From Kingdonia uniflora (lineage: Eukaryota > Streptophyta > Magnoliopsida > Ranunculales > Circaeasteraceae), in contig JACGCM010000698.1 in assembly GCA_014058105.1 (NCBI GenBank), forward strand, positions 620,001 to 684,000: DNA of 64,000 nucleotides, read 5' to 3'. Positions within the stretch are counted from its first letter, which is position 1, and each line of letters opens with the position of its first letter. Below, in pieces: positions 1 through 12,033 of the stretch. Below the pieces are notes generated by a model. It did no database searches, was not told where the DNA came from, and saw only the letters and a program-made list of their open reading frames with translations. A program made the translations under genes and the position numbers.

Positions 1-1440
1 TCTTCTACAGCAGGCCAATCCACTATGACCTTTACCCACAGCGTTTCAAAAGGTTCAACACTTCTCTTTTTCATCTTTCCTGTGACATTACCACTTCTCG
101 TGGTTCCAGAGGTCGGAGCACGCTTTAGCATCTGCATCTAGGAAATCAATCGAGCTAGCTTTCTCGAGATAGTAGACTCTGATACCGACGCAAAGTCTAC
201 TTTAAAGGCCTTGGGAAAGTTCACTTGCCCCTCCCCATCAGCTTCCTTCTACACACTACCATCAGCACCGATCATTAGCCTCGTCTAATGAGATTTTTAA
301 ACTTTCTTGAATCGGCTGTTAGCACGTTTCATTTTGGCTAATGCAAATTTCTTTCAACATAGCTTTAAGTTCTGTCCCTTCTTGAGCAACTATATCAAAT
401 AGAGACTCCTTCCTCGTGACCTTGGATTTAGAGCATGTCAATAACAACACATGGTCATCAGCAGAGCAACATACAATGTGAACATATCAATCTTATACAT
501 TTTGCATTGTTATACTTACTTAGTTTTACAGTTATATACAAAAGTTCCATGAGTTCTTCGTCATCTCCCTGAAGGAAATCATGCTTTACCCATATGACAT
601 TATCATTCCTTGGTCAACCTGCTAAGTTCAGATCGAAGAAATGAGGCCGAGTCGAGTTCACAAAAAATATGCCCCTCCACTTGCAGAAAAGTTTGTTATC
701 CTATTAAACTGTAAAATATCCTCAAGAGATATTCTCTTCTCACTCTCATCCTCCTCCCACAGCTTATTCAGAAATTCACAAGCATTTATCGCCTCCCATA
801 TGTTCCAATTCAACTGAATAGGACATGGCCTGATAATGTTCGTAATTCAACCTTGTAATTCCACAAGATTTCCCAGGGAAAGACTCAACCCATACTCAAA
901 CTGAGATAGGTAACACAGAAAACCTTCCACCTGGTCGCCCTGGACGTCCCTCTAAAAGTACTCCATAGAGATTAATTCATCTAATGCCTCAATAACAGGT
1001 GAAGTATCCATATTAACTACAGATCTACAGCAAGTGCACATCTAATGCCTCAATATCGATTCATCTAATGCCTGAAACGCTCCTCATGATCGACCTACAT
1101 TCATGTCAAGGTATCTATAATTATCTTTTACATATACATCGTCCATATACATATATCTTTCATATAACAAATAGGCTTTTATAGATTACAAGAAATTATA
1201 ATTTTTAGATTTGCCTAAACATAGAATATTATCTCCAAAAGGACAACATCATAAATCTTCTACTAACCTTCTATGTCGGAATATGAGTCTGACGCCGTTC
1301 CAAATCACTCCCTCATAACGCTGCTGTTTACCCACCTTCGTAACTCAGTCCGTGAAACTCTCTCACGCGTTGACTATTAATCACTCTTAATTAATTTCTC
1401 ACAAGATTCTCTATAATTTCTTCTCCTTCATCTCATACTG
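1..1440 (-). pseudogene. Antisense gene remnant of element A (5' exons)
   Basis: Translated on the minus strand, 520-1020 gives a stop-ridden match to the antisense protein of element D at 57587-58108. Shared short patches include YLSQFEYGLSLSL and CPIQLNWN. This domain resembles the putative gypsy-type transposase domain (PF04195-like) known from plant Ty3/gypsy accessory ORFs. Bases 1-420 correspond to the next exon. The first-exon splice donor, AAG followed by GTTAGTAG on the minus strand at about 1268, is identical in position and sequence to the donor at 58559 in D. No open frame above 60 codons remains. Molecular function is unknown. Confidence 0.6.
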
Positions 1441-2980
1441 TTCTTCAAGTTTTTAGAAGTTGAAAAATATTTGAATAATAAAGATGTAGTATTACTTATA
1501 TTTTTTCTCTCTAAGTGTTGGAACCAAGGCATCCCTTCGACTATTAATGTCAGACGTCTTGCACCTTTTAGATAAATATTCTTTCCCATCGTTACCTTTT
1601 GCCATATAATTTATTCTATTTTTATCTCTATTTTTCAAATCTCACTCTGACCTCCCCACACTCATGATGACTCACGCTTACACGCCATCGAGTTTTCATA
1701 ACTTTTACACAAGGGATAAAATCAGAATCCCCCTGTATTTTTTATTATTGTTTCTTCTACTTATAGAAGTACTGATGTCATTTTCAAAGTTTTTAAATTT
1801 TAAAAATATTTAAATTCTTATTTTACAATAGTCATAAACTGTATTCAGAACAATAGAATATCGATTTAAGCTTTATTATCGTTAAATTTCTTTGCCAAAT
1901 ATTTAAACTTATATAATTACATACATTCATGCCACCCCTATTTACATTCACTTTATTTACCTTACATATAATATCACCTAAAACAACCTTGATGTCTTCG
2001 GGAACCAGATCCGGTCAGCTGTCCTCCAGCAATCCTAACATCTTCCAATTCAATCTCCTTTACGGCATTAAATCTCACAACATCTTTTCGTGTTATAGGA
2101 TCCACCATGATTTCTCAGAACAACTCCTCATTGAAAGTACATTCATGCTCGAGTTATCTCCCAATCCCACATAAACCTTCAAGTTGAACCTCCCACACTG
2201 GCGGTTCAGTATCGTAATCCAATATTCAAAAAATTTACCCCCGAACTTCGGCTATTATTATTGCCAACCGCCCCTCTACCTCATAACTAATTCTCTCAGA
2301 TTGAGTCCACACAATTCTTATAATCTTCCATCTATTTAAAACTCATCCCTCCCATTTATACATTAGTTTACTTCGAATTCCCCTCAGCTCGTGATATTAT
2401 CCTATCCTATTATCTCGCAAAAAAAAAACCATTGAAACTTGAGATGATATTTGAACATATCTCTTCCTATTCCATATCAAGTTTATTCTTTCCCAATCTA
2501 ATATTCTAGAATGACCTCCTTGAGATCGAATTTCCATTCAGGCACTCCTACATTTTCTCTCTCCCCCAATAAAGTTTTAGCCCCCAGGTCGAACATCATT
2601 TATTGTACATATTTCATTTAACAAACATATTTTTAACAGCTCTATTATTCCAAAAAGTTATAAGTTCTATTCTCATACATTTTATTTCATCCTATATTCG
2701 AAAGTCTTGGAATTATTCATAGCTTGATTTCTAGAGTTATTTTATTCTATACTAACACAAACTTTTGATAATAAATTTTATTCATCTCGAATAAAAATTA
2801 AAGGTACTGTACAAATAACAAATCTTTGAGGTACTTTATAGATAACAAATCTTTCAAGAACTCTGAAATCAGGTACTTTACAAATAATAAGTTTTTCTTG
2901 TTCTTTACAGATTACTGGTCTTTCAAGCACTCCAAAACAACAAATTCTTCTGTTCATCTGACTTCAGTAATATTTCACAC
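1441..2980. other. AT-rich non-coding stretch of element A
   Basis: No credible coding sequence. The stretch aligns piecemeal with 58740-59975 of D, for example around GTCAGACG at 1548 and GTCAGACGCC at 58868, so it is the upstream region of A's antisense gene. Short ORFs here (1929-2174, 2826-3047) have no recognisable product. The stretch ends exactly where element B begins. Confidence 0.55.
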
Positions 2981-3699
2981 TGTAGTAGCCTACTCGCTGC
3001 CTTCAACCCCAAATAGATACTCGAAGGCTACTTTGAAGTCTACTTGAACATCTCGAAGTCCAATCAAATCCGCAAACAAGCCTCCAAAATATCATCCAAA
3101 GATGGAACCTCGAGGACGAACTCCACATCGCTGCAGAAACACTACGACCATATTCGTACATGGTCAATGTTTGACAAGACAGACAGCCAGCTCATAATAC
3201 TAAACGGTGCAGTGGTTGGTCCTTTCAGCTATAGTAACAGGCCCAACCACTGCCACAGTGTCAAAGTAAAGAGACAGACCAAACAATTGTTATAGCGACA
3301 GACCGACATTTCTTGCTCCCATACCCCCGCAAGAATATCTGGATGGTACCCTTGTAATCAGACCTAACTAAGGTGACTTAGCCCCTCCTATGTTCTATAA
3401 ATAGGAGAGATGGAGAACCAAGGAGAGGTTACAAAAAAATTTCCCCAGTCCCTTTGCTGTTTTCCTTCAATCACCCTATAAAAACCAAGTACTCGAACTA
3501 TCGACTACTCGACAAAAATATAAACACTCTTAAAAATCGTCATCAGGGGTCATGGAAAGTCACATTCCAGGCCTCCACGCAAGTATATGGTCTATTGATC
3601 ATTCCAATTCTAGTTTACGTACTTGTATTCCTTTGCTAGAAGATTTTACCCCGTGGTGTAAAAGCCAACTTCCCCTCCTTATGAAGTGAGTCCCCTATA
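2981..3699 (+). repeat. 5' LTR of element B
   Basis: Begins TGTAGTAGCC and ends GTCCCCTATA. A TATA box (TCTATAAATAGG) lies at about 3393, roughly 300 bp from the LTR end. Three more copies of this LTR family are present: 14472-15187 on +, and 27807-28519 and 44301-45031 on -. The left part is rich in TTCGAAG and TCGAAGG motifs. Confidence 0.9.
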
Positions 3700-3700
3700 T

Positions 3701-3718
3701 TTGGCGTCGCCTGTGCTT
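3701..3718 (+). promoter_or_regulatory. Primer binding site of element B
   Basis: TTGGCGTCGCCTGTGCTT immediately follows the LTR. It is a decayed form of TTGGCGCCGTCTGTGC, which is preserved next to E's 5' LTR (44284-44299, minus strand). TGGCGCCG-type primer sites are common in plant Tat elements. I do not assign the primer tRNA. Confidence 0.7.
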
Positions 3719-3779
3719 CCCTCCCTGCCAATCTCTCTTTCTCCTTTCCTCCCTTTTTTTTTCAACCTCCACAGACTCT

Positions 3780-5625
3780 CCTCAATTATACCCACCCTCC
3801 GTTCCAGTTCAGCCAACGCCGGCAACTCCGTCGATGGAGTGGCCGCCCAAGTAGCCATACTTTCTCACCAATTCATTCAAGCTAAGGAGAGCCACAATGC
3901 ACAACTTCACCTGGAGCGTTAAAAGACCCGGTTAGAGTTTGAAGCCGAGCGGAATTGTCCCCTGGACGATGCTGACAGACAAAATCGAGCTATCGATGAG
4001 TTTCGAAATACCATCCAAGAGTTACAGAGACTATATCGTGCGTGTCTGCAACGAGCTATCGACCTTTAGAGGCACCAGACCCATCGCGCGTGTCTGCCCG
4101 CACCCATCTAGGACACCTACCAAATCTCCAGATTCCCTTAGTCCATATCGGTGCAGAAGGTGTTCCCCACACTATTCCCCTTACTGGCTCCATCCATCTC
4201 GGCATTCACCCCACAAAAAAATCCTCTGACTCCACCCTCCGATCATCCCGACACCCAAAGCGCCGTAATGCATGAGAACGTCTCGGGGAGTGTAGTGCCA
4301 AACACGTTCCACCCACTCGACCTCACCATCCTCTAATCGCTCGATCTACCCCTCATCCTGCATATGCTGCACAGCGGGACTTCGGCTATAAAATCTAACC
4401 TGTTATCGCGTCAGCGCGAGCCCCACTTCCAATACTCAGGGTCACCTTAACGAGCCCATTTCCCCCAAACATCTCACTATCGAGATACCCCCCAATTTCT
4501 ATGCTCCCAAACTCAGCAAATAGTGCAACGCAGACCCTCAATCGCACATTCTTGATTTCCAAAATGCCCAGAGCCTCTATTCCATAGCCGACTACCTGTT
4601 ATGTTCCCTTTTTCCAACCAGCCTTACTTACAGCCCCCTTCGATGGTATCATAATCTTCCAAATGGATCGATACGAAGCATTGAGCAACTATTATAGCTT
4701 TTCATCACCCAGTTTTTCTTCAATAAATACAAAAGTCAGAGTCGATGCCCTGTTTAACTTTATAAATTCCAGTAATGAGACACTCGAAGCCTTCACCAAA
4801 ATGTTTCTCGATGAATCACGGAATGTCGATAACCTTGACTACGCGAATGCTGTGCTCGAGTACTTAAATGCCCTACCAGATCACAGCCGTGAGAATGAAT
4901 ACCTGATTCTCCATAAACAACAAACCCTCGAGAAGATGCTCTCAAAGTTCAATGGCTTTATCAACCTTGAGCGCCTCCACGTATCACGTAAACAGAGCCA
5001 AACTTCAACCACAAACTCCAATAAACCTCGACAAAACCCACCTTCTACTCCAACACTCCTGATCGTTCTTGTCTCACTGGAGACTAAGAGCCGCAAACGC
5101 CCCAACGGCGATATCAATTCTGAAGCCTGCAAGAAGCGACTGAAGCGTGTTTTGCACACACTTATTGCCCCTCTCCGCACCCTTCTACCAAATATACTAG
5201 AAGACCCCATCTGGCATATCCCTTTCCCTATCAAAGTCAGACGAGGAAAACAATATTGTGCCAATCACAAATGTAACTGTCACCATTCCAAAAAATGTTT
5301 TGCCCTCCAGCACTCCCTCGAGATCATCCCCATAGTAGGTCATCTACATCAGCATGTTGCCAACCTTTCTAACTACCATGATGGGTCATACCTCAAGTCT
5401 CAACCTACCCCTATTGTTGACCCGGGCGAGGTACATATCTACCGAATAAATTTCACTGAGGTCGACAATATAGACAGCGGGCGTTCCATGAGCAAGCGTA
5501 AGCGTGTCGAAGAATGTCATAAGCTCAATTATCAGGAGAAGTTAACTGCCCTCCTGCCAGGATTAAGCCTCTCCCCTCAACCCAAAAACATCTCTTTCAT
5601 CGACTGCGATACTTCCCATGTTTAA
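3780..5625 (+). pseudogene. gag: gag of element B (capsid and nucleocapsid), broken
   Basis: Structural polyprotein that would package the element RNA. The N-terminal frame (about 3780-4060) encodes a coiled-coil-like stretch (AAQVAILSHQF, then an IQELQRL heptad patch) and is interrupted by stops and a frame change. The longest intact piece, 4663-5625 (320 codons), contains a Tat-type gag segment (TLEAFTKMFLDES, TLEKMLSKFNGFINLE). A nucleocapsid-like patch, YCANHKCNCHHSKKCF, follows near residue 200; it keeps the YC-x2-H-x4-H-x4-C pattern of Tat gag. Protease sequence begins within its last codons (SFIDCDTSHV). The start codon is not identifiable. The minus-strand ORF 4881-5264 is a shadow. 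Confidence 0.75.
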
Positions 5626-6080
5626 TTTTTTGACTCAGACCCTTTAGTCATCATGATTAAGGTCGAAAACCTAGTCCTCCACACCATGCTAATCGATACA
5701 GGGAGTGCAGCCGATGTACTTTTACTTCAGACTGCTCAAACAATAAAGAAGGCATAACTCATTACTGCTGCCAATGTCAAATTGGAAGGTTTCAATGAGG
5801 ACACAGATGTCGTTGTTGGCCGAATCAGCCTACCGGTCACCACAGGCCCTGTTCCACTTCAAACTAGCTTTCTTATCATCGACAAGAAGTTTGAATACCT
5901 CCGTATCCACAGGTGCGACTGGCTCAACACCATGCGTGCCATACCATTGACCTACCATCACACCCTTTGTTTTACCACCCCCGAAGGTACTTGGAACTTA
6001 AAAGACTCACAATGCCTCGCCCGTTCATGCGAGCACCCAGAGATCGATCAAACCTGGAAACTCGTCAGCCGCCCGTAGCA
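5626..6080 (+). pseudogene. pro: Retroviral-type aspartic protease of element B, broken
   Basis: Would cleave the gag-pol polyprotein. The active-site motif IDTGSAAD is visible at about 5692-5715, with the expected hydrophobic lead-in (LVLHTML). The downstream half reads in a second frame at 5782-6078, with GRISLPVTTGPV and a decayed form of the R-x-WLH-AM motif (RCDWLNTMRA), both typical of Tat proteases. Stops after CDTSHV and at about 5757 separate it from gag and split it. The reading frame resumes in RT at 6085. Confidence 0.75.
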
Positions 6081-6084
6081 ATCA

Positions 6085-7096
6085 ATGTCTCTTTCTATCC
6101 CTAAAACTTTGACAGATGCAACCTCACCAATCGAACCCACTGTTTATATCAAACTCGATGGTCTTGGTCGAGGTACATTCATCGGAACTTCTCTAGACAA
6201 AGTAGAACACCTCGAGCTTATAGATTTGCTTCTAGCAAATAAAGATGTCTTTGCATGGATGTTTCAGGAGATGCCTGGTGTCGATAACAGTCTACCGTGT
6301 TATTGCCTCGACCTCATTCCCTATTCTTCAGCAGTAAAACAGATGAATCGTAATCTCGCACCACAACTTCGAGAAGCAGTAAACATTGAAGTAGACAAGC
6401 TCATAGCCACTAGTTTTATCAAAGAAGTAAAGTACACTGACTGGATATCAAATATTATGGCAGTTTCCAAGAAGAACGGCAAGATCAAAATCTACGTTAA
6501 CTTCAAAAACCTCAACATGTACACACCAAAGGACAATTTTCCCCTCCCGATCATCTCAGCACTCCTCGATACAACTGCTGGACATGAGCGTCTATCAATG
6601 ATAGACGCGGCTTCGGGTTGCAATTAGGTACCCCTCCTCCTCGAAGACCAACTTAAAATTTCCTTTATTACAGAATAATGCCTTTTCTGTTTTAACGTCA
6701 TGCCATTCAGCCTTAAAAATACCTGAGCCACTTACCAGCACCTTTGATATCGACAACATGTTATGCAAGAGCCACCAGAAACAGACCAACATCCAGGACC
6801 GAACTGAAGTCTTTTTGATACTTCGAACATAGAACATGAAACTCAACCCAGACAAATACCTATTTGGTGTTTCGTCTAGAAATTTTTTAGGTAACCTTAT
6901 CAGTAAACGAAGTAACGAGATTGACCCCACCCATATTCGAGCCTTCATCGATATGCTTTTACCCCAAACGAAAAAAGAAGTCCAAAAAGTAGCTGGTAAG
7001 ATAGCAATCCTCAACAATTTCATTTCCAAATCCTCAGACAGATGTGCTTGGCTCTTTTTCCTCTTACACGACCAACGAGTCCACAAAGCAAAATAG
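6085..7096 (+). pseudogene. RT: Reverse transcriptase of element B, catalytic core partly deleted
   Basis: The first 180 codons (6085-6627) cover the RT N-terminus: VFAWMFQEMPGVD, WISNIMAVSKKNGKIKIYVNFKNLN and DNFPLPIIS (the DFR motif appears as NFK). The following palm region is frame-shifted. The block between the AATYQR-like motif and the catalytic YIDD box is deleted, leaving FDIDNML at about 6748 where element E has VYIDDML. The thumb continues at 6836-7096 (MKLNPDKYLFGV, then KEVQKVAGKIA). By comparison with E about 30 codons are missing. It cannot encode an active enzyme. Confidence 0.8.
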
Positions 7097-7099
7097 AAA

Positions 7100-7890
7100 A
7101 ACAGCCCCAAGATCAACTAGGCACCCATATGTGAACATGCCTTCCTCGAACTCAAAACATATCTTGGCAGACCACCCATTATTAGTACCCCTATCGAAGG
7201 CGAAGCAATCCTCACTGTTGCAGACACCACTATCAGTTTAGTATTTCTTCGACTCGACCCAAACATCGAGAAACTTGTATATTTTATCAATAAAACTCTA
7301 ATACCCGCATAAACTCGATATTCGAAGCTGGAGCGTTTACTCCTCAGCCTTGTCTATTTAGCCAGCAAACTCAATCCATATTTTCAAGCTACCCCCTTCG
7401 AGAAGTACTCAGTAAGAAAGAGAAATCCAGATGCATACAATAGTGGTCTGTCTACTTTGGCACACATGATATTACATTTGAGAGGCAAATATCCCTGAAA
7501 GGCCAAGTAATAACTGACTTCCTTGCTAATTTCCCGGTCGAAGATATCGATTGGGATGATCACAAAGATGACTTAACAGAAGACCAACCCGAAGCAATAG
7601 ATCCCTGGAACCCTAACACTTGCTAGCGTTTTTTCACAGATGGATCCGCTGGACCTAATGGCTCACAAATTTGTATTGTCCTGGTCACACCCACTAATGA
7701 TTGAATAGAGAAAGCCGTCAAGCTTACCTTCGAATGTTCAAATAACGAAGCTGAGTACAAAGCCTTGATCTACGTCCTTGACCTCGCTCTCGATCTCGGT
7801 ATTCCCAAACTTGTAGTCTTCACAGATTTCTAACTTATTCAAAACCGTTTTCTCGAAAAATCTACTATCACTCATTACTTCTGAAGTCCA
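7100..7890 (+). pseudogene. RH: RNase H and archaeal-type RNase H of element B, broken
   Basis: 7140-7480 holds remnants of the pol RNase H connection region (LREVLSKKEK near 7400, VYFGTHDITFE near 7450). 7490-7890 holds the second, archaeal-type RNase H that defines Tat elements: DFLANFPVED, FFTDGSAGPNGS, FECSNNEAEYKALIYVLDLALDLG and a KLVVFTDF metal-site strand. Stops occur at about 7624, 7702 and 7831. The domain ends abruptly and runs into the integrase C-terminus. Confidence 0.75.
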
Positions 7891-7904
7891 GCAACAAGGG
7901 AGTT

Positions 7905-8150
7905 CGATCATGAAGTTTAATATCAGAGATCTGGTGCTTTGACGTGTCAACCAATCCTCGTGGCCTCGAAATGCCGGCAAGCTTGCTAAATTCTGGGAAG
8001 GACCTTATGTCGTGTATGAAAAAATTGATAAGGGTTCATACTATCTGATGACAGAAGACGAAGAGCCTCTACCAAATCCATGGAACACAATTCAGCTGGT
8101 CTCCTATAGCAGGCCACGGCCTCACCCTTGTAAAACTGATATAACATAAA
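7905..8150 (+). pseudogene. IN: Integrase C-terminal remnant of element B
   Basis: In frame from about 7911: NIRDLVL, KLAKFWEGPYVVYEK, GSYYLMTEDEEPLPNPWNTIQL. This matches the C-terminus of E's integrase (minus strand, about 40490-40720). The zinc finger and DDE core present in E and D are absent, so an internal deletion of roughly 1 kb removed them. One stop lies in the retained part. The end of pol is at about 8148. Confidence 0.8.
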
Positions 8151-8206
8151 ATAATCATTAAACAATCTTTATACCTTTAGTTCGTCTCTCTTTTTTGTTT
8201 AACTTA

Positions 8207-8960
8207 GGTATCATGTCAACCCATCGGCCCGACTGATACTTAGGAGCGGCCTTGTGATTTTTCAAACCTCCAAATTCGAACAAACTCAAGGGGCAAAGAT
8301 GATCGAAAGACCGGACCTTCGAGAATGCATTAGGGGTGAACAGTTATGCTTCGTTATGGCAAAGGCCCTCAAAGTCCAGTCCATTTCTTAGTTTCTTCTA
8401 AGTATCAAGTCAACCCTTCGACCCAACTGATACTTAGGGGTGACCTTAAAATTTTCATGCTTTAAATTTTGAACAAACTCGAGGGGCAAAGATGGTCGAC
8501 AAGCCGGACCCTCGGGGATGTATTGGGGGCGAACAAATATGCTTCGATCAGGTTCAAAACTATCAAAGTCCAGTCGATTTTCTGGTTTACTCAGAGTGCC
8601 ATGTCAACCTTTGCCTCGACTAAGACCCTAAAATTTTCAAGTTTTCAACATTCGTGCAAACTCGAGGGGCACGAATGGTCAAAAGACTGGACCCTCGAGA
8701 ATGCGTTGGGGGTGAACACGTCTTGCTCTGCTATTGTTTAGGCCTTTGAAATCCAGTTAATTTATGGGTTTCCTCCAGGTATTACGTCAACCTCGGCCCG
8801 ACTGATACCCGGGGGCGACCATGAAAATTTTCAAGCTCCCAACATTCGGGCAGACTCGAGGGGCACGAATGGTCGACCGACCGGACCCTCGAGAATGCGT
8901 TAGGGGTGAACATGTCTTACATCGCTATGTCTTAGGCCTTCGATGTCCAGCAGATTCCTC
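8207..8960 (+). repeat. About 190-bp tandem repeats, 3' untranslated region of element B
   Basis: Four units start at about 8208, 8402, 8596 and 8779 (spacings 194, 194, 183). Each opens with a TATCATGTCAACC-like motif, contains CCCGACTGATAC, then an AAACTCGAGGGGCA-like block and GACCCTCGAGAATGCG. The same family occurs on the opposite strand in E at 39856-40445. The array sits between the convergent ends of pol and the antisense gene. Confidence 0.85.
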
Positions 8961-9440
8961 GATTTCAAAATAAGTATTACAATCACCACGAAGCTCTCCC
9001 GAGTCTGATCACTTTCCAGTCATCCGACAGAAACAACACATGCAGATACTATTATAGCAGAATATTTACAGCCCTACCAAAGGAAAGATGATTCAAAACA
9101 TCATACATCAGGAAAGCAGTTTCAACACAACTCAACTCAAGTCATGCATCCAGAATTCAGTACAAGATTGAGCTAACAAACTCAGCCTCAATATCTTAGC
9201 AATCTAGTACAATGCAAGTATTATAAAAAAATATAATAAAAATCAAGTTCATACAAAGCAGTCTCAACATTCGACAACAGAGCAGAATCAGTACAATACC
9301 AGTCAGTTTTTCCACAACAACTCAAAGCAATAACATAGTTCAAATATTACAACTCCGCAACCAATAAATAAAAATAAGCAGGAATGGATATCCAATATAA
9401 ATACCTCATATCGGTGCGGCTGTATCCTCTTCCCAAGCAG
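8961..9440. other. Spacer between tandem repeats and antisense gene, element B
   Basis: About 480 AT-rich bases with several ACAACTCA and CAGTACAA-like short repeats. No coding sequence recognised. Occupies the place of 39409-39855 in E. Confidence 0.5.
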
Positions 9441-9442
9441 GC

Positions 9443-11882
9443 TCACCAGCAAACACCCATAGCACTTTCAGTCGAAGGCTTCAACCCCGCACCATCGGCA
9501 ACCACATTATTAACAGTTCCACCGCTGGTCACTTTAAACACAGGAGCCTCCACGCCACCTCCAGTAATACCATCGTCTCTATAAACAATATCTACCTCTC
9601 CTTCTATCGCCTACAAATCGCCCCCGGCAACTAGTTCTGGGGTAACAGGGCGGGTTCCAAAGTATTGGGGTCATACCCCTTACCCTCTATAAACACCTTT
9701 AGCCTAACAACAACTTTACATTCACCATCAAACATCGCCTGATAGCGCAGATTCAGTTCTGCCTTTTCCTTAGCCTTCGCAATAAGCTTCGCCATACACA
9801 CCCGCTCTAGGTTAGAGCACTGAGCCTCGAACCTCTTATCGAAGGGATCAGTGATCGCCGCCAGATCTCGCTTCAACACTTTGACCTCGGATAACAACGA
9901 CGCCTCAGTCTCTTAAGCATGATCCAGTGTTTTTACCGCTTGTTACAACTTTCTCTTTACTGATCTCATCGCCCTGTTGTAAGACTGTGCCCAAGCATCC
10001 GTCTACTAGAATAATCGAGCCATCAGTACCCCTCGAGGCATGAATAACTTAAAAGAAATCTCAGAATCTCAAAGAAGAAATTAATAGACAGTTACCTCAT
10101 ACATACACCTCTTCATTTCCTTTGAAGCCTCATTTGTGTCATCTTCATTGAGCTCAGCCATCGAAGCATACCTGGCTAGTACATGATCTCATCGCTCAGC
10201 CTCCGTCATCTCTTCATCCTCATCCACTGCATCTTCATCCCCCAGTGCCCTGCGCCTTTTGCACTGAACATCCTTAAACTGTTATACCTTCAAAGCCTCT
10301 AGAGCGACCTTGCCTTTCCCTTTCTCAGCTTGCGTTGGTACCTGCCATGGCCTCAGTCTCGAAGTATCACTAGCCCCTTCAGATACCGGCGCTGCTTGCC
10401 TCGAGGCCCTTTTTGCCTTCATCACAAACTGAACTATCCTCGTCAAATCATCCTTTCCCATTTCTTTGGATACTTTCGAGCCACCTTTGCCTCACCTCCT
10501 CTTTGATGGCTTCGGCGTAACGGGTACGTTCAAAGCAGGGAGTCCGTCATCTTTCTTCTCTTCTTCTTGATACCAAGACTTCTGAAAATAGAGTTCACCC
10601 AATCCTTACTAGCTTCGAGCAAGGCGTCAATATAGTTCCTCTGGTTGTTCCAAGACATATTCTTAGGACCTGCAGAATAAACCAAATATGATTACCGCTT
10701 ATTCGAGAAATGCATAAAAAAAGTTCTTCGACTTTAAACTTACTCTGATCATATACTCTATGATGCAACTTATAAAGGTCTTCCCCTTCAACATTATCGT
10801 AGTTACCTCGTACCATAACTAAGTCCTTATTCCACCCTCGACTCGTTGAACACAGATTAAAAAACCAGGGCTTCTCCGGGTGACACTGGATATGGTATGT
10901 ACCTGTATTTTGGCTCGTCATCTTCGAGTTGAAAGGCACAACATCAAACCACTTAATTAAACCCCACCACGCACTACTAAATTTTGCATTCATGCCCTCA
11001 ATTACCCTCATCATCTCGTAAAAATTTCCATTTATTTTAACTAGGGCAACCTCCCAAAAATTTAACACCTCTTTCACCCGGCCTCAAAGAGGAAGTTCCA
11101 TTCGCAATCAAATCTGGCCTCTATAAGCCATTATCCCTTATCTAGGGTTCGATTTAAAAGTTAACCCTGCTCCCACAACACTCATCAGCACCCCTACCTT
11201 CGATAGCTCTAGTTTGTCAGTAAATCGATCCAATCTTATTTTATTCCTAACCCAGATTGAACCTTCAGCTTTATCCAACTCAGTCGAATCCCTACTTTGA
11301 TCACTCTGCCCCTCTTCTCCCTTCTCAACACCAGAAGGCCCAGTATTGCCCTCACCTCTCTCCCTCCCCCCAATCATCTCCTCATCATTATTCTCAGAAA
11401 CTACCGTCTTACGACGTCTAGTCATCGGAACCCCAGCAGCTGGTAGCACCATGGTCAAAGGGACATCAACTACGACATCTAACACTTCTAAGTCGCTGCC
11501 TTCAGCCATTGGAGCATAATAAGAAATACTAGCTTCGAATGCTTCGATTTTCTTGTCTATCAGCCTCTGCCTCAAAGCTCGACGGGTTCACATCTTATCC
11601 TACAGAAGACGAGGTACACAATCAGATCGATACATTCGATAATTACGTGTCAATAACCCATATCCAATCTACCCCCTCCAACATATTCAAACACAATCAA
11701 AACCTTGATCCCAAACCCAGTCCATCCTTCAAAACCCTTAAAAAACTCAAATGGGTCAGAACCTGGACTCATGAATTCCACTACCCTCGGAGATAACCTC
11801 TAAACTCCAAACCTAGAAGATTCCACTAACAGATGTAGCAAGAAGGGCAAAAACAAGAATAGATAGAGATCAAGTAACATAC
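9443..11882 (-). pseudogene. Intron-containing antisense gene of element B (gypsy-type transposase-like domain plus coiled coil)
   Basis: Model on the minus strand: intron 1 11882-11600 (GTATGT to TGTAG), exon 2 11599-10744 starting ATG at 11593, intron 2 10743-10670 (GTAAGT to CTGCAG, 74 bp), exon 3 10669-10096, intron 3 10095-10003 (GTAACT to TAG, 93 bp), exon 4 10002-9443. Exon 2 carries RRKTVVSENNDEEM, an acidic linker, then KEVLNFWEVALVKINGNFYEMM and PEKPWFFNLCSTSRGW, resembling PF04195. Exon 4 is coiled coil (SEVKVLKRDLAAI) ending GYDPNTLEP and a Gly/Val-rich tail (TSGGTVNN). Introns 2 and 3 match E in position and length. The start codon is followed at once by TGA, and other stops exist. 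Function unknown. Confidence 0.72.
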
Positions 11883-12020
11883 CTATGATAGAAGAAGTAT
11901 ACTTGAAATAGCAAGACCAATGCAACAACTTCTCTCAAGCACGAGCACTAATGGCATATGTTCTCTTCCTCTCACTCTCTCTGGTTTTCCTAAATAAATA
12001 GTACAATGGTTACATCTTTC

Positions 12021-12033
12021 GCATTTATATACC
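12021..12033 (-). promoter_or_regulatory. TATA box of element B antisense gene
   Basis: On the minus strand the sequence reads GGTATATAAATGC. E has GATATATAAGTGT at the matching place (36829-36841). In both it is followed by a CTGTAC or TTGTAC plus TTTATT block and lies about 150 bp before the first splice donor. Confidence 0.5.

Noticed and set aside
4881..5264. 127-codon minus-strand ORF
   Set aside because: Lies opposite the gag nucleocapsid region of B, whose + frame has recognisable motifs. No independent support.
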